Of a stretch of DNA of 21,911 nt, positions 5,409 through 13,900 are shown piece by piece; the stretch's first letter is position 1; every line of letters begins with the position of its first letter. The DNA lies in contig CANDEE010000028.1 of the NCBI GenBank assembly GCA_947383685.1, forward strand, positions 1-21,911, given 5' to 3'. The notes under the pieces were generated by a model. The model ran no database searches. It had not been told where the DNA came from and saw only the letters and a program-made list of their open reading frames with translations. The translations under genes were made by a program, and so were the position numbers. Source of the DNA: an uncultured Pseudoflavonifractor sp. Lineage in GTDB: Bacteria; Bacillota; Clostridia; Oscillospirales; Oscillospiraceae.

Positions 5409-6668
5409 ATGAAAAAGCCTTTTGTAACTCCGGACCAGCTCCAGGCCATCACGGAAAAATATCCTACCCCCTTCCATCTTTACGATGAAAAGGGGATTCG
5501 TCAGACCGCCCGGCGGCTCAAAGCAGCCTTTGCCTGGAATCCGGGCTTCAAGGAGTATTTCGCCGTCAAGGCCACCCCCACCCCCGGCATCCTGAAGGTT
5601 CTTCAGGAGGAGGGCTGCGGAGTGGACTGCTCCTCCCTCACCGAGCTGATGCTTTCGGACAAGTGCGGCTTCAAGGGCCACGACATCATGTTCTCCTCCA
5701 ACGAGACCCCCGCCAATGAGTACGTTCTGGCGGACAAGCTGGGAGCGGTCATCAATCTGGACGACTTTACCCACATCGACTTTTTGAAGGACACTCTGGG
5801 GGAGATTCCCGAAACCATCTCCTGCCGCTTTAACCCCGGCGGAGTGTTCCAGCTGGGGGAGAGCAAGGAGGGCTTCCAGGTCATGGACACCCCGGGAGAC
5901 AGCAAATACGGCTTCACCCGGGAGCAGCTCTTTGAGGGCTTCCGCAAGCTGAAAGCCATGGGGGCCAAGCGGTTCGGCATCCACGCCTTTCTGGCCTCCA
6001 ACACTCTCTCCAACGATTACTACCCCGCCCTGGCGGGCATTCTCTTTCAGCTTGCCGCCGATTTGGAGAAGGAGACGGGCTGCGATGTGTGCTTCATCAA
6101 CCTCTCCGGCGGCGTAGGCATCCCCTACCGGCCCGACCAGCCGGAAAATGACATTGCCCTCATCGGGGAAGGAGTCCGCCGGCAGTTTGAGAGCATCCTT
6201 GTCCCCGCAGGCATGGGGGACGTGGCTATTTACACCGAGCTGGGCCGCTATATGCTTGGCCCCAACGGGTGCCTTGTTACCGAGGTCCTCCACTTCAAGC
6301 ACACCTACAAGGAGTATGTGGGCGTAGACGCCTGCGCCGCCAATCTCATGCGCCCCGCCATCTATGGGGCCTACCACCACATCACCGTCTCCGGCAAGGA
6401 GGACAAGCCCTGCGACCACATTTACGATGTGGTGGGCTCCCTGTGCGAAAACAGCGACAAGTTCGCCATTGACCGGGAGCTGCCCGAGGTAGAGCTGGGC
6501 GACCTGCTCATCATCCACGACACAGGCGCCCACGGCTTTTCCATGGGCTATAACTACAATGGCAAGCTGCGCTCGGCGGAGCTGCTGCTCCGGGAGGACG
6601 GCAGCGTGAAGCTCATCCGCCGGGCCGAGACTCCGGAGGACTATTTCTCCACCATGATATTTAGCTAA
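5409..6668 (+). CDS. lysA: Diaminopimelate decarboxylase
   Basis: This cytosolic PLP enzyme (fold III, alanine-racemase-like TIM barrel plus beta domain) converts meso-diaminopimelate to L-lysine and CO2, the last step of lysine synthesis. The product is 419 aa, a normal length. Visible motifs are the PLP lysine in YFAVKAT (about residue 54), the glycine-rich phosphate loop NLSGGVGIPY (about residue 235), the active-site cysteine in GSLCENSDKFA (about residue 346) and the closing HDTGAHGFSMGYNYNG. Related carboxynorspermidine decarboxylases differ at these sites, so lysA is preferred. ATG at 5409 fits the family start (MKKPFVT) with AGGTG upstream; GTG at 5400, with GGAGAG 9 nt before it, is a real alternative. 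A strong promoter lies upstream. gluQRS follows after 78 bp with no clear terminator, so cotranscription is possible. Confidence 0.93.
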   Translation: MKKPFVTPDQLQAITEKYPTPFHLYDEKGIRQTARRLKAAFAWNPGFKEYFAVKATPTPGILKVLQEEGCGVDCSSLTELMLSDKCGFKGHDIMFSSNETPANEYVLADKLGAVINLDDFTHIDFLKDTLGEIPETISCRFNPGGVFQLGESKEGFQVMDTPGDSKYGFTREQLFEGFRKLKAMGAKRFGIHAFLASNTLSNDYYPALAGILFQLAADLEKETGCDVCFINLSGGVGIPYRPDQPENDIALIGEGVRRQFESILVPAGMGDVAIYTELGRYMLGPNGCLVTEVLHFKHTYKEYVGVDACAANLMRPAIYGAYHHITVSGKEDKPCDHIYDVVGSLCENSDKFAIDRELPEVELGDLLIIHDTGAHGFSMGYNYNGKLRSAELLLREDGSVKLIRRAETPEDYFSTMIFS

Positions 6669-6746
6669 CGCCTGCAAGCCGGACGGAGAGACCCTGTTTT
6701 TCATCAGGGCCTAAACCCCTGAAATTGTACTTACGGAGGTGCCCCC

Positions 6747-7670
6747 ATGCCCGTCAAAGGCCGCTTTGCCCCCTCCCCCAGCGGGCGGATGCATCTGGGC
6801 AACCTGTTTTCTTTTCTGCTGGCCTGGCTGTCCGTTCGCCATGAGGGGGGTACGCTTGTTCTCCGGGTAGAGGACCTGGACCCGGTACGGTGCCTGCCCT
6901 CCCACGCCTGGCAGCTTATGGAGGACTTGGAATGGCTGGGTCTGGACTGGGATGAAGGGGGCGGCACCGCCTCCTACTGGCAGAGCAGCCGCAGCCACCT
7001 CTATGCCGCCGCCTTTGAATCGCTGAAAAAGCAGGGCCTTACCTATCCCTGCTTCTGTTCCCGCATCCAACGGCTCAACGAGGCCCCCCATATCCACGAG
7101 GTGTCTCCCTCCTGCCCCTGCGCCGGGCTGACTCCGGAGGAGGTCGCCGCCCGTATGACGGAAAAGACTCCCAGCTACCGCCTGCGGGTGCCTCATAAAA
7201 CGGTCTCCTTTACCGATGGGCTTCAAGGCCCCTATTCCCAGGACTTAGCCACCGAATGCGGCGACTTCCCCATCCGCCGCAGTGACGGAGCCTGGGCCTA
7301 CCAGCTCGCCGTGGTGGTGGACGATGCTGCCATGGGCGTGACCCAGGTGGTCCGGGGCCGGGACCTTCTTTCCTCCACCCCCCGTCAGCTCTGGCTCTAC
7401 GAGGCCCTGGGATTAACCGCCCCGGCATTTTACCATGTTCCTCTTTTGTTAGCCCCCGATGGACGGAGATTAGCCAAACGGGACGCGGACCTGGACATGG
7501 GCGCGCTCCGCCGCCGCTACGCCCCGGAGGAGCTTTTGGGACTGCTGGCCCGCATGGCGGGCCAGCGGGAAACGGCAGAACCGGTCTCCGCCCCGGCTCT
7601 GGCAAATACCTTTGACTGGGGCAAAGTCCCCCGGGAGGACATTACCGTGGCAGCGGAGCTTCTGTCCTGA
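6747..7670 (+). CDS. gluQ: Glutamyl-Q tRNA(Asp) synthetase
   Basis: This 307-aa truncated paralogue of glutamyl-tRNA synthetase lacks the anticodon-binding domain. It activates glutamate and attaches it to the queuosine at position 34 of tRNA(Asp). The Rossmann catalytic core shows the HIGH-type motif PSGRMHLGN at residues about 11-19, RVEDLDPVR at about 47-55, and the KMSKS-equivalent LAKRDADLD near residue 243. Cysteines in YPCFCSR and CPCAG (residues about 103-128) would form the zinc site of the family. The ribosome site is ACGGAGGTG, 5 nt before the ATG. Length is as expected for GluQ (about 290-310) and well below the roughly 480 of GltX. It converges with the Spo0A-like gene, the stops being 4 bp apart, with no terminator seen. 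Confidence 0.92.
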   Translation: MPVKGRFAPSPSGRMHLGNLFSFLLAWLSVRHEGGTLVLRVEDLDPVRCLPSHAWQLMEDLEWLGLDWDEGGGTASYWQSSRSHLYAAAFESLKKQGLTYPCFCSRIQRLNEAPHIHEVSPSCPCAGLTPEEVAARMTEKTPSYRLRVPHKTVSFTDGLQGPYSQDLATECGDFPIRRSDGAWAYQLAVVVDDAAMGVTQVVRGRDLLSSTPRQLWLYEALGLTAPAFYHVPLLLAPDGRRLAKRDADLDMGALRRRYAPEELLGLLARMAGQRETAEPVSAPALANTFDWGKVPREDITVAAELLS

Positions 7671-7674
7671 GCCT

Positions 7675-8034
7675 TCACGCCGCCTCCTTCTCCGACAAAT
7701 ACGTCGTGAGCAGGGCCAGAAACCGGGCTGTGCTGGGCTTCTCCCAGCTTCCCTCTCCCATCACTTTTCGAAGCAGGGGAGTATCTTCCTTCCAGATGAC
7801 CTTTACCGCCGTGCGGAGATTCCGCTCCACTGCCGCCAAAGAGGTACGGCAGCGCTTTGCCACATCCGGATAGATATGCTTTGTCACCAGCAGAAGCCGT
7901 TCCGGCTCGGTCTGGGCCAACCGGAGCGCATAGGCCATTTGGTAAAAGCCAAGATAGTTTGCCGAAAGTCCCAACTTTCGCAGAATGTCATAGATCCGAT
8001 CTGTCCCACCGCCGGGGTCAGGCGATTCGGACAT
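7675..8034 (-). CDS. Stand-alone Spo0A C-terminal DNA-binding domain protein
   Basis: The 119-aa product consists almost entirely of a Spo0A-C-type helix-turn-helix domain: IYDILRKLGLSANYLGFYQMAYAL near residues 15-38, then TKHIYPDVAKRC and TSLAAVERNLRTAVKVIW near residues 53-82. These match the helices of Spo0A that bind 0A boxes. No receiver domain or phosphorylatable aspartate is present, so it is not the sporulation response regulator itself. The start at 8034 is chosen because GGAGG lies 9 nt upstream; an ATG at 8040 is only 3 nt from it. The gene overlaps the 3' end of the upstream HTH gene by 17 bp, implying translational coupling and a joint role. The target is unknown. It could act as a constitutive Spo0A-box binder or a competitor of Spo0A. 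Confidence 0.8.
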   Translation of the reverse strand: MSESPDPGGGTDRIYDILRKLGLSANYLGFYQMAYALRLAQTEPERLLLVTKHIYPDVAKRCRTSLAAVERNLRTAVKVIWKEDTPLLRKVMGEGSWEKPSTARFLALLTTYLSEKEAA

Positions 8035-8287
8035 TTTCATCCGCCTCCTTTACTTGTAGTATGAACGTGTGGATTAACTCTGTTTTCTTTATGTCAGGAA
8101 GCAAGTCCAGGAAAAATAACAGCGTCACCGTGGAAACGCCATATTTCCCATGCTCCAGGTCGCTGTATGAGCGGGTGGAAATATGGAGCTTTTCCGCCAT
8201 CCTTTCCTGTGTATCGCCGTTGTTCTTCCGGTACTCCAAAAGCTCCGCCCGAAGCAGCACCCGAAGGATCAATTTGTACTGGACCAT
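8018..8287 (-). CDS. Small HTH (XRE/Cro-CI-like) regulator
   Basis: The product is 89 aa. Residues about 20-50 (YRKNNGDTQERMAEKLHISTRSYSDLEHGKYG, given in order) form an XRE-type helix-turn-helix with the usual TQE..AEKL.IS...YS.LE.G pattern. The C-terminal 35 residues look like an amphipathic dimerisation helix. ATG at 8287 is chosen over the frame's first ATG at 8326 because GGGAGG precedes it by 8 nt. It is the first gene of a two-gene unit with the Spo0A-C-domain protein and is transcribed away from the XRE-sigma cluster. TAAAAT on the minus strand at about 8324-8329 is a possible -10 box, but no convincing -35 was found. The regulon is unknown. Confidence 0.75.
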   Translation of the reverse strand: MVQYKLILRVLLRAELLEYRKNNGDTQERMAEKLHISTRSYSDLEHGKYGVSTVTLLFFLDLLPDIKKTELIHTFILQVKEADENVRIA

Positions 8288-8607
8288 CTGCAAAACCTCC
8301 CTAAATTCGACAGAAGATAGGAACATTTTACCGATGGGGCTGGGCTTTCACCATGAGGCGCACCTCAGGTCAGCGATAAAAATTTAGGACCTTCCGTCTG
8401 AAATGGACGAAAAGCCCCTGTCAGGCCCCAACGTTATGTATGCGGCAGTGGCCCGGCGTCCAAATCTGCAAGGGGAATAATCTCCCTCTTTTATATGACT
8501 CCTGCCGGACAAAAACGGACATTTTTTAGCGTTTTTTTGTTTCTTTTCCTCATTTTTCAACATTTGGTTAAGCAAGATAGAACTATTGGTGCTTTGTGGT
8601 ACCCCTG
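8288..8607. other. Noncoding stretch between divergent regulator genes
   Basis: This 320-bp AT-richer region separates the HTH/Spo0A-C pair from the XRE-sigma cluster. It holds a possible minus-strand -10 (TAAAAT near 8324-8329), a short inverted repeat TGAGG-CGCA-CCTCA near 8352-8366, and a TTTGGTTAA half-site at 8563-8571 identical to the arms of the downstream XRE operator. Short frames inside it have no family resemblance or good ribosome site and are not called as genes. Confidence 0.5.
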
Positions 8608-8622
8608 TTTGGTTAATATAAT
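8594..8622 (+). promoter_or_regulatory. Promoter of the XRE-ECF sigma cluster
   Basis: TTGTGG (8594-8599), 17-bp spacer, TATAAT (8617-8622). The perfect -10 is the spacer of the palindromic operator. The ATG of the first gene is 28 bp below the -10 box. Confidence 0.7.
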
Positions 8623-8631
8623 TTAACCAAA
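8608..8631. promoter_or_regulatory. Palindromic operator enclosing the -10 box
   Basis: TTTGGTTAA (8608-8616), then TATAAT as the 6-bp spacer, then TTAACCAAA (8623-8631), a perfect 9-bp inverted repeat. A dimeric regulator bound here would cover the -10 box, so autorepression by the XRE protein encoded 20 bp downstream is likely. A third identical half-site lies at 8563-8571. Confidence 0.75.
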
Positions 8632-8650
8632 ATTAGGGAGTGACCGCCAC

Positions 8651-9001
8651 ATGACAGACCCCGCATTGGCAACCATAATTGGACAAAACGTAGCAAAATA
8701 CCGTTCTCAGGCCGGACTGACCCAGGCGCAGCTTGCAGAGGCCGTAGACATCAGCTCTGTCTTTATCTCCCGAATCGAGCGTGGGCAGAAAATGATGAAG
8801 GTGTCCACCCTCCACGCCATCGCCCAGGCCCTTCACGTAAGCTGCGACGCTCTTTTGTCCCCTGAAGGACCGGAGGCTTCCCGGGAGAACATACTCTGTC
8901 TGCTGTCTCACCAGTCTCCACAAACTCTCAGCCGGATCGAGCGGGTGGTCCGTTTTTGTGTTGAGGAGTTCCAAGAGGACTCTCCACCCTCTATGTCATA
9001 A
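8651..9001 (+). CDS. XRE-family transcriptional regulator
   Basis: The 116-aa protein has an N-terminal Cro/CI helix-turn-helix (residues about 9-65). Pattern residues are GLTQAQLAEAVDISSVFISRIERG at about 22-45, then STLHAIAQALHVSCDALL. The C-terminal 45 residues (LSRIERVVRFCVEEF) look like a short oligomerisation helix with no sensor domain. The ribosome site GGGAG lies 10 nt upstream of the ATG. The gene is first in a plus-strand cluster: the ECF sigma factor starts 30 bp downstream. The palindrome around its -10 box suggests that it represses its own cluster. The signal it responds to cannot be read from the sequence. Confidence 0.88.
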   Translation: MTDPALATIIGQNVAKYRSQAGLTQAQLAEAVDISSVFISRIERGQKMMKVSTLHAIAQALHVSCDALLSPEGPEASRENILCLLSHQSPQTLSRIERVVRFCVEEFQEDSPPSMS

Positions 9002-9031
9002 CGCCGGGCGGAGAAAGGAGAGAGAATCCCC

Positions 9032-9568
9032 ATGCTGCTGGAGGAACAGGAATTTCTGAAGAAGCTATACCAAAAGGATTTTGACCTGATTATACGTTAC
9101 ATTGCCAATATGCTCCATATCAAGGGAATTTCCCCGGAGCAGATTTCCGTTCTGGCGGAGGACTTGGCACAGGACACCTTCCATACCGCGTCCGAAAAAA
9201 TCCGCACCGTTATGTCCCATCCAAATCCAACCGCATGGCTGGTGGTCACCGCCAGGCACAAATTCCAAGAATACACACGGCGGGCAAACACAGAAAGCCG
9301 CTGGTTCGTTCCCTCCAACGAGCTTTTAGAAAACCTTCCCGATCCTCAACATAACCCCTCCTCCGTTCTTGAGGAGATGGGGTATACCGATACCATGGAG
9401 AAAATTCGTCAAGCCCTGTCGGATGAGGAATTTCGTCTCTTTTCCATGATGATCCTCAACCATGCCAGCCACAAGGACGCTTCCAAAGAATTAGGCATCA
9501 CCGTATGGACCAGCCAAAAGCGGTTAGCGCGTATTCGGGACAAGCTGCAGGAATTATTTTTCCCATAA
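9032..9568 (+). CDS. ECF-type RNA polymerase sigma factor
   Basis: The 178-aa protein has sigma region 2 at residues about 14-85 (DFDLIIRYIANML, AEDLAQDTFHTA, PTAWLVVTARHKFQEYTRR) and region 4 at about 128-175 (LSDEEFRLFSMMIL and the HTH segment DASKELGITVWTSQKRLARIRDKL). It lacks regions 1 and 3, as expected for an ECF factor, and would direct RNA polymerase to a small stress or envelope regulon. AAAGGAG lies 11 nt upstream of the ATG. The next gene encodes a single-pass membrane protein of the kind paired with ECF factors, which is probably its anti-sigma. The target promoters are unknown, though the neighbouring secreted protein is a plausible target. Confidence 0.87.
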   Translation: MLLEEQEFLKKLYQKDFDLIIRYIANMLHIKGISPEQISVLAEDLAQDTFHTASEKIRTVMSHPNPTAWLVVTARHKFQEYTRRANTESRWFVPSNELLENLPDPQHNPSSVLEEMGYTDTMEKIRQALSDEEFRLFSMMILNHASHKDASKELGITVWTSQKRLARIRDKLQELFFP

Positions 9569-9634
9569 ATTTAAGCCGCTTCTGTCAGTTTTTGTCGAAT
9601 CATGTCATATTAAGTATAGGGGGAGGTCGGGGAC

Positions 9635-10507
9635 ATGGCCCAAGACAACCGTGAAAAATATGCCTATCTGGACCAGTTGAGTACCCGGCGGCTGGAGGAG
9701 CTCCTTTTGGCCGACGCAGAGGACACGTCGGGGCGGGACACCAGCGAGGTCATCTTTCACATTCTGGAGGTGTTGCGGACAAGAGAAGATGCCCCCGCTG
9801 TGGAGCCGGTGGATGTGAACCGGGCCTGGGAGGAGTTTCAGCAGCTCTACAACACCCCCGAAGGCAAGGGAAGGTCCCTGTATCCCTGCGTGGAGGACGG
9901 GCTGAGCCATCTGGAAAAGGCCGCCCCTGCCCCGGTCAAGTCCAAGGTCTGTATTTCCGTCCTGTGGAAAACTTTCCGAATCGCGGCTGCCGCAGTGGCG
10001 TTGACTCTTGCCCTGATGATGGGCGTCCAGGCCTCCGGCCTGAACGTATTCGGCACCCTGGCCCAGTGGACAGACAATATCCTCCATTTTGGGCTGGGAA
10101 AACCGTCTGACAATTACGATTTGTTTCTTGAGGAATTAGGAAAAAACGGGATTCCTAAAGAGCTTGCCCCATCTTGGTATCCAACCGATTTTGTGGCGTC
10201 TGAGCCACTTATTGAAACTAATGATTCCAGCGTATTTGCAAAAATTTCTTTTACCAATACAGAGGGTGAATCCTTCTGTATTGGTATTGACCGCTACGGT
10301 TCGCCAAAAGAAATTGAACAAATTGCCTTTGAAAAGGACCATACTTCCGCGGAGCCGTACCTCTCTCACGGAAAAACGTTTTATATCTTTTCCAACACGG
10401 ACTTCACCACGGCAACATGGGTCAACGAGGCCCTGTCAGAATCCATCTGGGGTAACCTCTCCGTGGAGGATGTGAAAGCCATGATCGATTCGATTGGAGG
10501 TTCTTAA
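9635..10507 (+). CDS. Membrane-anchored anti-sigma-like protein with DUF4367-like extracellular domain
   Basis: This 290-aa protein has a cytoplasmic part of about 110 residues (LDQLSTRRLEELLLADAED..., EVIFHILEVLRTRE, NRAWEEFQQLYNTPEGKGRSLYP), one transmembrane segment at residues about 113-131 (AAAAVALTLALMMGV), and an extracytoplasmic domain of about 155 residues resembling DUF4367 (PSWYPTDFVASEP near residue 180, then alternating beta-like strands). This N-terminal block is familiar from clostridial proteins encoded next to ECF sigma factors; no HxxxCxxC zinc motif of ZAS anti-sigmas is present. I infer that it holds the preceding sigma factor at the membrane and senses an external signal through the outer domain. 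The ribosome site is GGGGGAGG. The next gene begins 1 bp after its stop. Confidence 0.72.
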   Translation: MAQDNREKYAYLDQLSTRRLEELLLADAEDTSGRDTSEVIFHILEVLRTREDAPAVEPVDVNRAWEEFQQLYNTPEGKGRSLYPCVEDGLSHLEKAAPAPVKSKVCISVLWKTFRIAAAAVALTLALMMGVQASGLNVFGTLAQWTDNILHFGLGKPSDNYDLFLEELGKNGIPKELAPSWYPTDFVASEPLIETNDSSVFAKISFTNTEGESFCIGIDRYGSPKEIEQIAFEKDHTSAEPYLSHGKTFYIFSNTDFTTATWVNEALSESIWGNLSVEDVKAMIDSIGGS

Positions 10508-10508
10508 T

Positions 10509-10940
10509 ATGAAGTTAAAGCGTGCAGCTTCGTTTCTTCTCTCTGTGGCGCTTATCGCCACCCTTTGCGGCGCGGCCTTTGCCGTTGAGGACAGGGCCAG
10601 CAAGACCCTGGCCTACTATAGCGTTACCTGCAAGGCCGGAAACCGGGCGGGGGAGCTTCGGATTTCCTACAATATAGCGGCCAACAAAACAGCGGATTCC
10701 GTGGGAATTTCTTCCATTGCCATCTACAACTCCGGCGGAGTTTATATGACCACCATCCTCGGAAGCGAGGAAAATGGGCTGATTAACTCCGACCTCATTT
10801 CTTGTGCCGGCACCTATTCCCATACCGTTGTCCCCGGCAACTCCTACTACGCCGTTGCCACCGTCTTTGCCGAAATTGGCGACGACTACGACAGCCGGGT
10901 GGTCACCACTCAAATCGTCACCGCCCCCACCTCTCCCTAA
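10509..10940 (+). CDS. Small secreted protein of the ECF sigma cluster
   Basis: This 143-aa protein has a clear signal peptide: MKLKR, a hydrophobic core SFLLSVALIATLCGAAFA, and probable cleavage after AFA at residue about 24. The mature part (about 119 aa) is Thr/Ser/Gly-rich with alternating polar/hydrophobic strands and two cysteines (CKAGN and SCAGTYS), suggesting a small beta-rich extracellular domain. It resembles uncharacterised small secreted proteins seen beside clostridial ECF systems (DUF6147-like, from memory). The start at 10509 is preferred over an in-frame start at 10494 because GGAGG sits 8 nt before it and overlaps the end of the anti-sigma gene. It is the last gene before a strong terminator. 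Its role is unknown; it may be the output or ligand of the system. Confidence 0.75.
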   Translation: MKLKRAASFLLSVALIATLCGAAFAVEDRASKTLAYYSVTCKAGNRAGELRISYNIAANKTADSVGISSIAIYNSGGVYMTTILGSEENGLINSDLISCAGTYSHTVVPGNSYYAVATVFAEIGDDYDSRVVTTQIVTAPTSP

Positions 10941-10951
10941 CCTGCTGCATA

Positions 10952-10987
10952 AAAAAATCCGGACCCCCTCTGGGGTCCGGATTTTTT
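10952..10987. terminator. Bidirectional terminator between convergent genes
   Basis: A perfect 16-bp inverted repeat (arms 10952-10967 and 10972-10987) with a CTCT loop. Arms are ATCCGGACCCC-type GC cores with six A on the left and six T on the right, so it serves both the sigma cluster and the convergent SLH gene. Confidence 0.95.
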
Positions 10988-10998
10988 CTTTCTCTCGT

Positions 10999-13900
10999 TT
11001 ACCGCAGTGCCGTCAGCACCTTTGCCACCTCGCCCCGGGTCATGGAGGCGTTGGGCTTTAAGGTCCCGTTCTCATAGCCGTTGATGATGCCCTGGCCCAC
11101 CAGGCTGCGGACATAGCTCACCGCCCATTCCGGGATTTCCGCCCGGTCCTCAAAGCCGTCCAGCTCCTTCTCGGGCCAGCCCCGGAGCTGGGTCCGCCCC
11201 AGGATGGTCATGACCTCCGCCCGGCTGATCCCCGCATTGGGGTAGGCGTAGAGCACCCCATAATCCATGCTGCCCTGGACAATGCCCCGCTGGTACATGG
11301 CTTTCACCGCCGGGACCGCCCACTCCGGGATTTCCGCCGCGTCGGCAAAGGGCAGCTCCACGCTTTCGTATTTCGTCAAATCAAGGCCCATCCACCGGGC
11401 CACCATGGTGGAAAATTCTGCCCGGGTAATGGTGTTGTTGGGCAGGAAATAAAGCCCCTCGTCGGCAGCCACGCCGTTGGTGATCCCCTGCTCATAAAGG
11501 TAGCTCACATAGGCTGCCGCCCAGTGCTCGGTAAGGTCGGCAAACTCCACCAGAGCGTCCCCCGGAATGTCTTGGGAAACCCGGCCCAGATTGCCGCTCA
11601 CGTCCACCGCCGTCACCGACACCCGGTGGGCGGGCTGAGGCTCCGGAGCCACCGCCTGACCCTCTCCGCTCTCCGGGTCGGCGGCCTCCTGGGCCGCGGC
11701 CTCCGGAATGGGAAGCTGGGCCGTCAGGGTCCCCTTCTCCGCGTTCCACTGTCCAGCCAGGGTCGCCCCGTCATAGGACAGGGTCACCGCCGGGGCGGCA
11801 AAGCTCTTGTCCACATTGTCGCTGACAGTGGCGGTGAGCCTGGTCCCCTCTATCTTCATCTGAATGACCGGGGGCGTATCGTCCACCAGGTCCTCGTTGG
11901 AGGTGGTCATCTGGTCCAGCCACACCACCCCGGTGGGCGACGCGCCCGTGATCCGCAGCTCCCGCAGAACGTCTCCGCCTGTGGGGATGGGGGCCAGGAT
12001 GTGCTTCCAGCCCGTAAAGTCCAGGGTGCAGAGAGAGCTGGGCAGCTCCTCCTCTCCGTTCAGAAATACCGCTGTCATTTCATTGCCCGAACCATCGCCG
12101 TAGACCCACATTCCCAAATATTTTTCGCCATAGGGGATAGAGGCGTTCATTACAAGGGACCCATACCCCTCCTGGCTGGTCTCATAGGCTATCCGCAGGC
12201 TTTGCCGTCCGGTGCGGACGTAGGCCAGGTTGGTCTCCGGCTCCGCCAAAACGCCCAGGCCCTCCGTATAGGGGACCTTCTCTCCCTCCATGTCCGCCAG
12301 CGGCAGGATGTGGCCCGCCACGCTCACCGGGATGATGACCGAGGTATCTCCGGCCATCACGTACAGGCTTCCCTCCGCCGTCTTGTCCCCGGCGGTAAAG
12401 TATCCGTCCCCGGTCACCGTTCCCACCGCCTCGTCACAGGCCCAGGTATAACAGGTATCCTGAGAGCGGAGGTTCAGCTTCCGCCAGGAGCTGACCGCCT
12501 GCAAGGCCACGCTCTCTCCCGGCTCCAGGGCCAAAATACCCACCGAGCTGCCTGTGTCCTCGTTGACGACCAGAATCTCGTCCGGGCTCCTCACCACCGT
12601 CACCTCGGCGGTCCCTGTCAGCTCTCCCTGGGCAGCGGTCAGGGTCACGTACCCGCTCTCCGCCCCGGCGAGAAAGGCGTTTCCTTCGATCACGCCGCCT
12701 CCGCTGGCCTCATAGGTCACATCCTGGGCCAGACCCATCAGCCGGTAGCCCGTGTCCACATAGTACGCCTCCAGGGGCAGCTCCGTCCCCGCCAGCAGCA
12801 GCGCGTCCCCCGGCTCCACCTGAAGGCTCCCCGGCTCTCCGGTGGCCTCCAGCTCCGTGGTAAGGAAGATGGCGGTGGAATTTTTCCGTTCCGCGCCGTC
12901 GGAGGGCCGGTTCACCACCGACATGACCTCCTGGGCGGGGGTGGTGACGCCAAAGGTGGTGGAACCGCCGCCGTCCAGGCCCACCGCCTCCACGCAGCCC
13001 AGCTCCAGCAGCCGCCGGGCCACCTGCTCGCAGGTAGCTCCCACGCTGTGGCCCGGCTGCCGTCCGTCAATGGTGTAAAAAACCACTGTGCCGTCGGCCT
13101 TGATCCCGATGGCTGTCCGGGCGGTGCGCTCCGCGTTCAGGCCCGTTCCAAGCTGCCCGTTGTCCAGCAGGCGGTACATGGCTCCCAGTGCCTCCACCGC
13201 CTCGTTCCAGCGCGGGTCCTCGCTGACAATGTCGATATTCACTTCATCTCCCGGCTGGAGCGAACGGAGCATATTCAGCGTCCCCTCGTCGTCCTTGCCG
13301 TTCATGGTGAGGACAAACCCGTCCTCCGGGATGGGGTTGGAGCCCGCGGCCTCAGACACATAGTCCACCACACACTTGACCCGGCCCCCGATCTTGAGCC
13401 TGTCAGAGACGGTCAGCTCCTTGCCCAGGCCCGTATCTTCGGCGGCAAGCACTGTCCCGGTTTCTTCCTCCTCCGTTGCCACCCGCAAAAACACATCCAC
13501 GCCGGGCAAGGTGTTCTGGGTGTTGGCCCCGAAATCCGGACTCAGCAGGGTCAGTCCTCCCCCATCGGCGTTGCGGATCTGCCGGACCTTGTTCACTCCG
13601 CCGAACACGGTGAGCCGGTCCTCCCCCATGGTGATGGAAATATGCAGGTTAGGGGTCCCTACAAAAGCGGTGCCGTCCGCCCGGAAGCCGACGGCGGAGT
13701 GGTAGGACGAGGAGGAGCGCAGCACCCCGTCCGACACCACCATGCCCAGGGGCTGCCCTGTGGAAAACACGTAGAAGTCCCCGTTGGTGCCCCCCACCAC
13801 ACGCTTGCCCTGTTCCTCCAGGACCCGGGCCATGTTGGTGAGGGTGTCCCGGGTCAGCACCGTCTCCCCGTAGGCCACGGTGGGGCTTACCGCCTCATTG

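Noticed and set aside
3807..6704. 965-codon open frame on the minus strand opposite the MATE and lysA genes
   Set aside because: It is antisense to two well-recognised genes in GC-rich DNA, is low-complexity (Gly/Glu/Lys/His-rich), and has no family motif. It is a shadow frame.
8384..8575. 63-codon minus-strand frame in the regulator intergenic region
   Set aside because: No ribosome site, no recognisable motif, and a Lys/Asn-rich start arising from a T-rich stretch.
9592..9620. TTGTCG-N17-TATAGG as an internal promoter before the anti-sigma gene, with three nearby TGTC repeats
   Set aside because: The predicted start would fall after the ribosome site and only about 8 nt before the ATG, so the transcript would lack the GGGAGG site.
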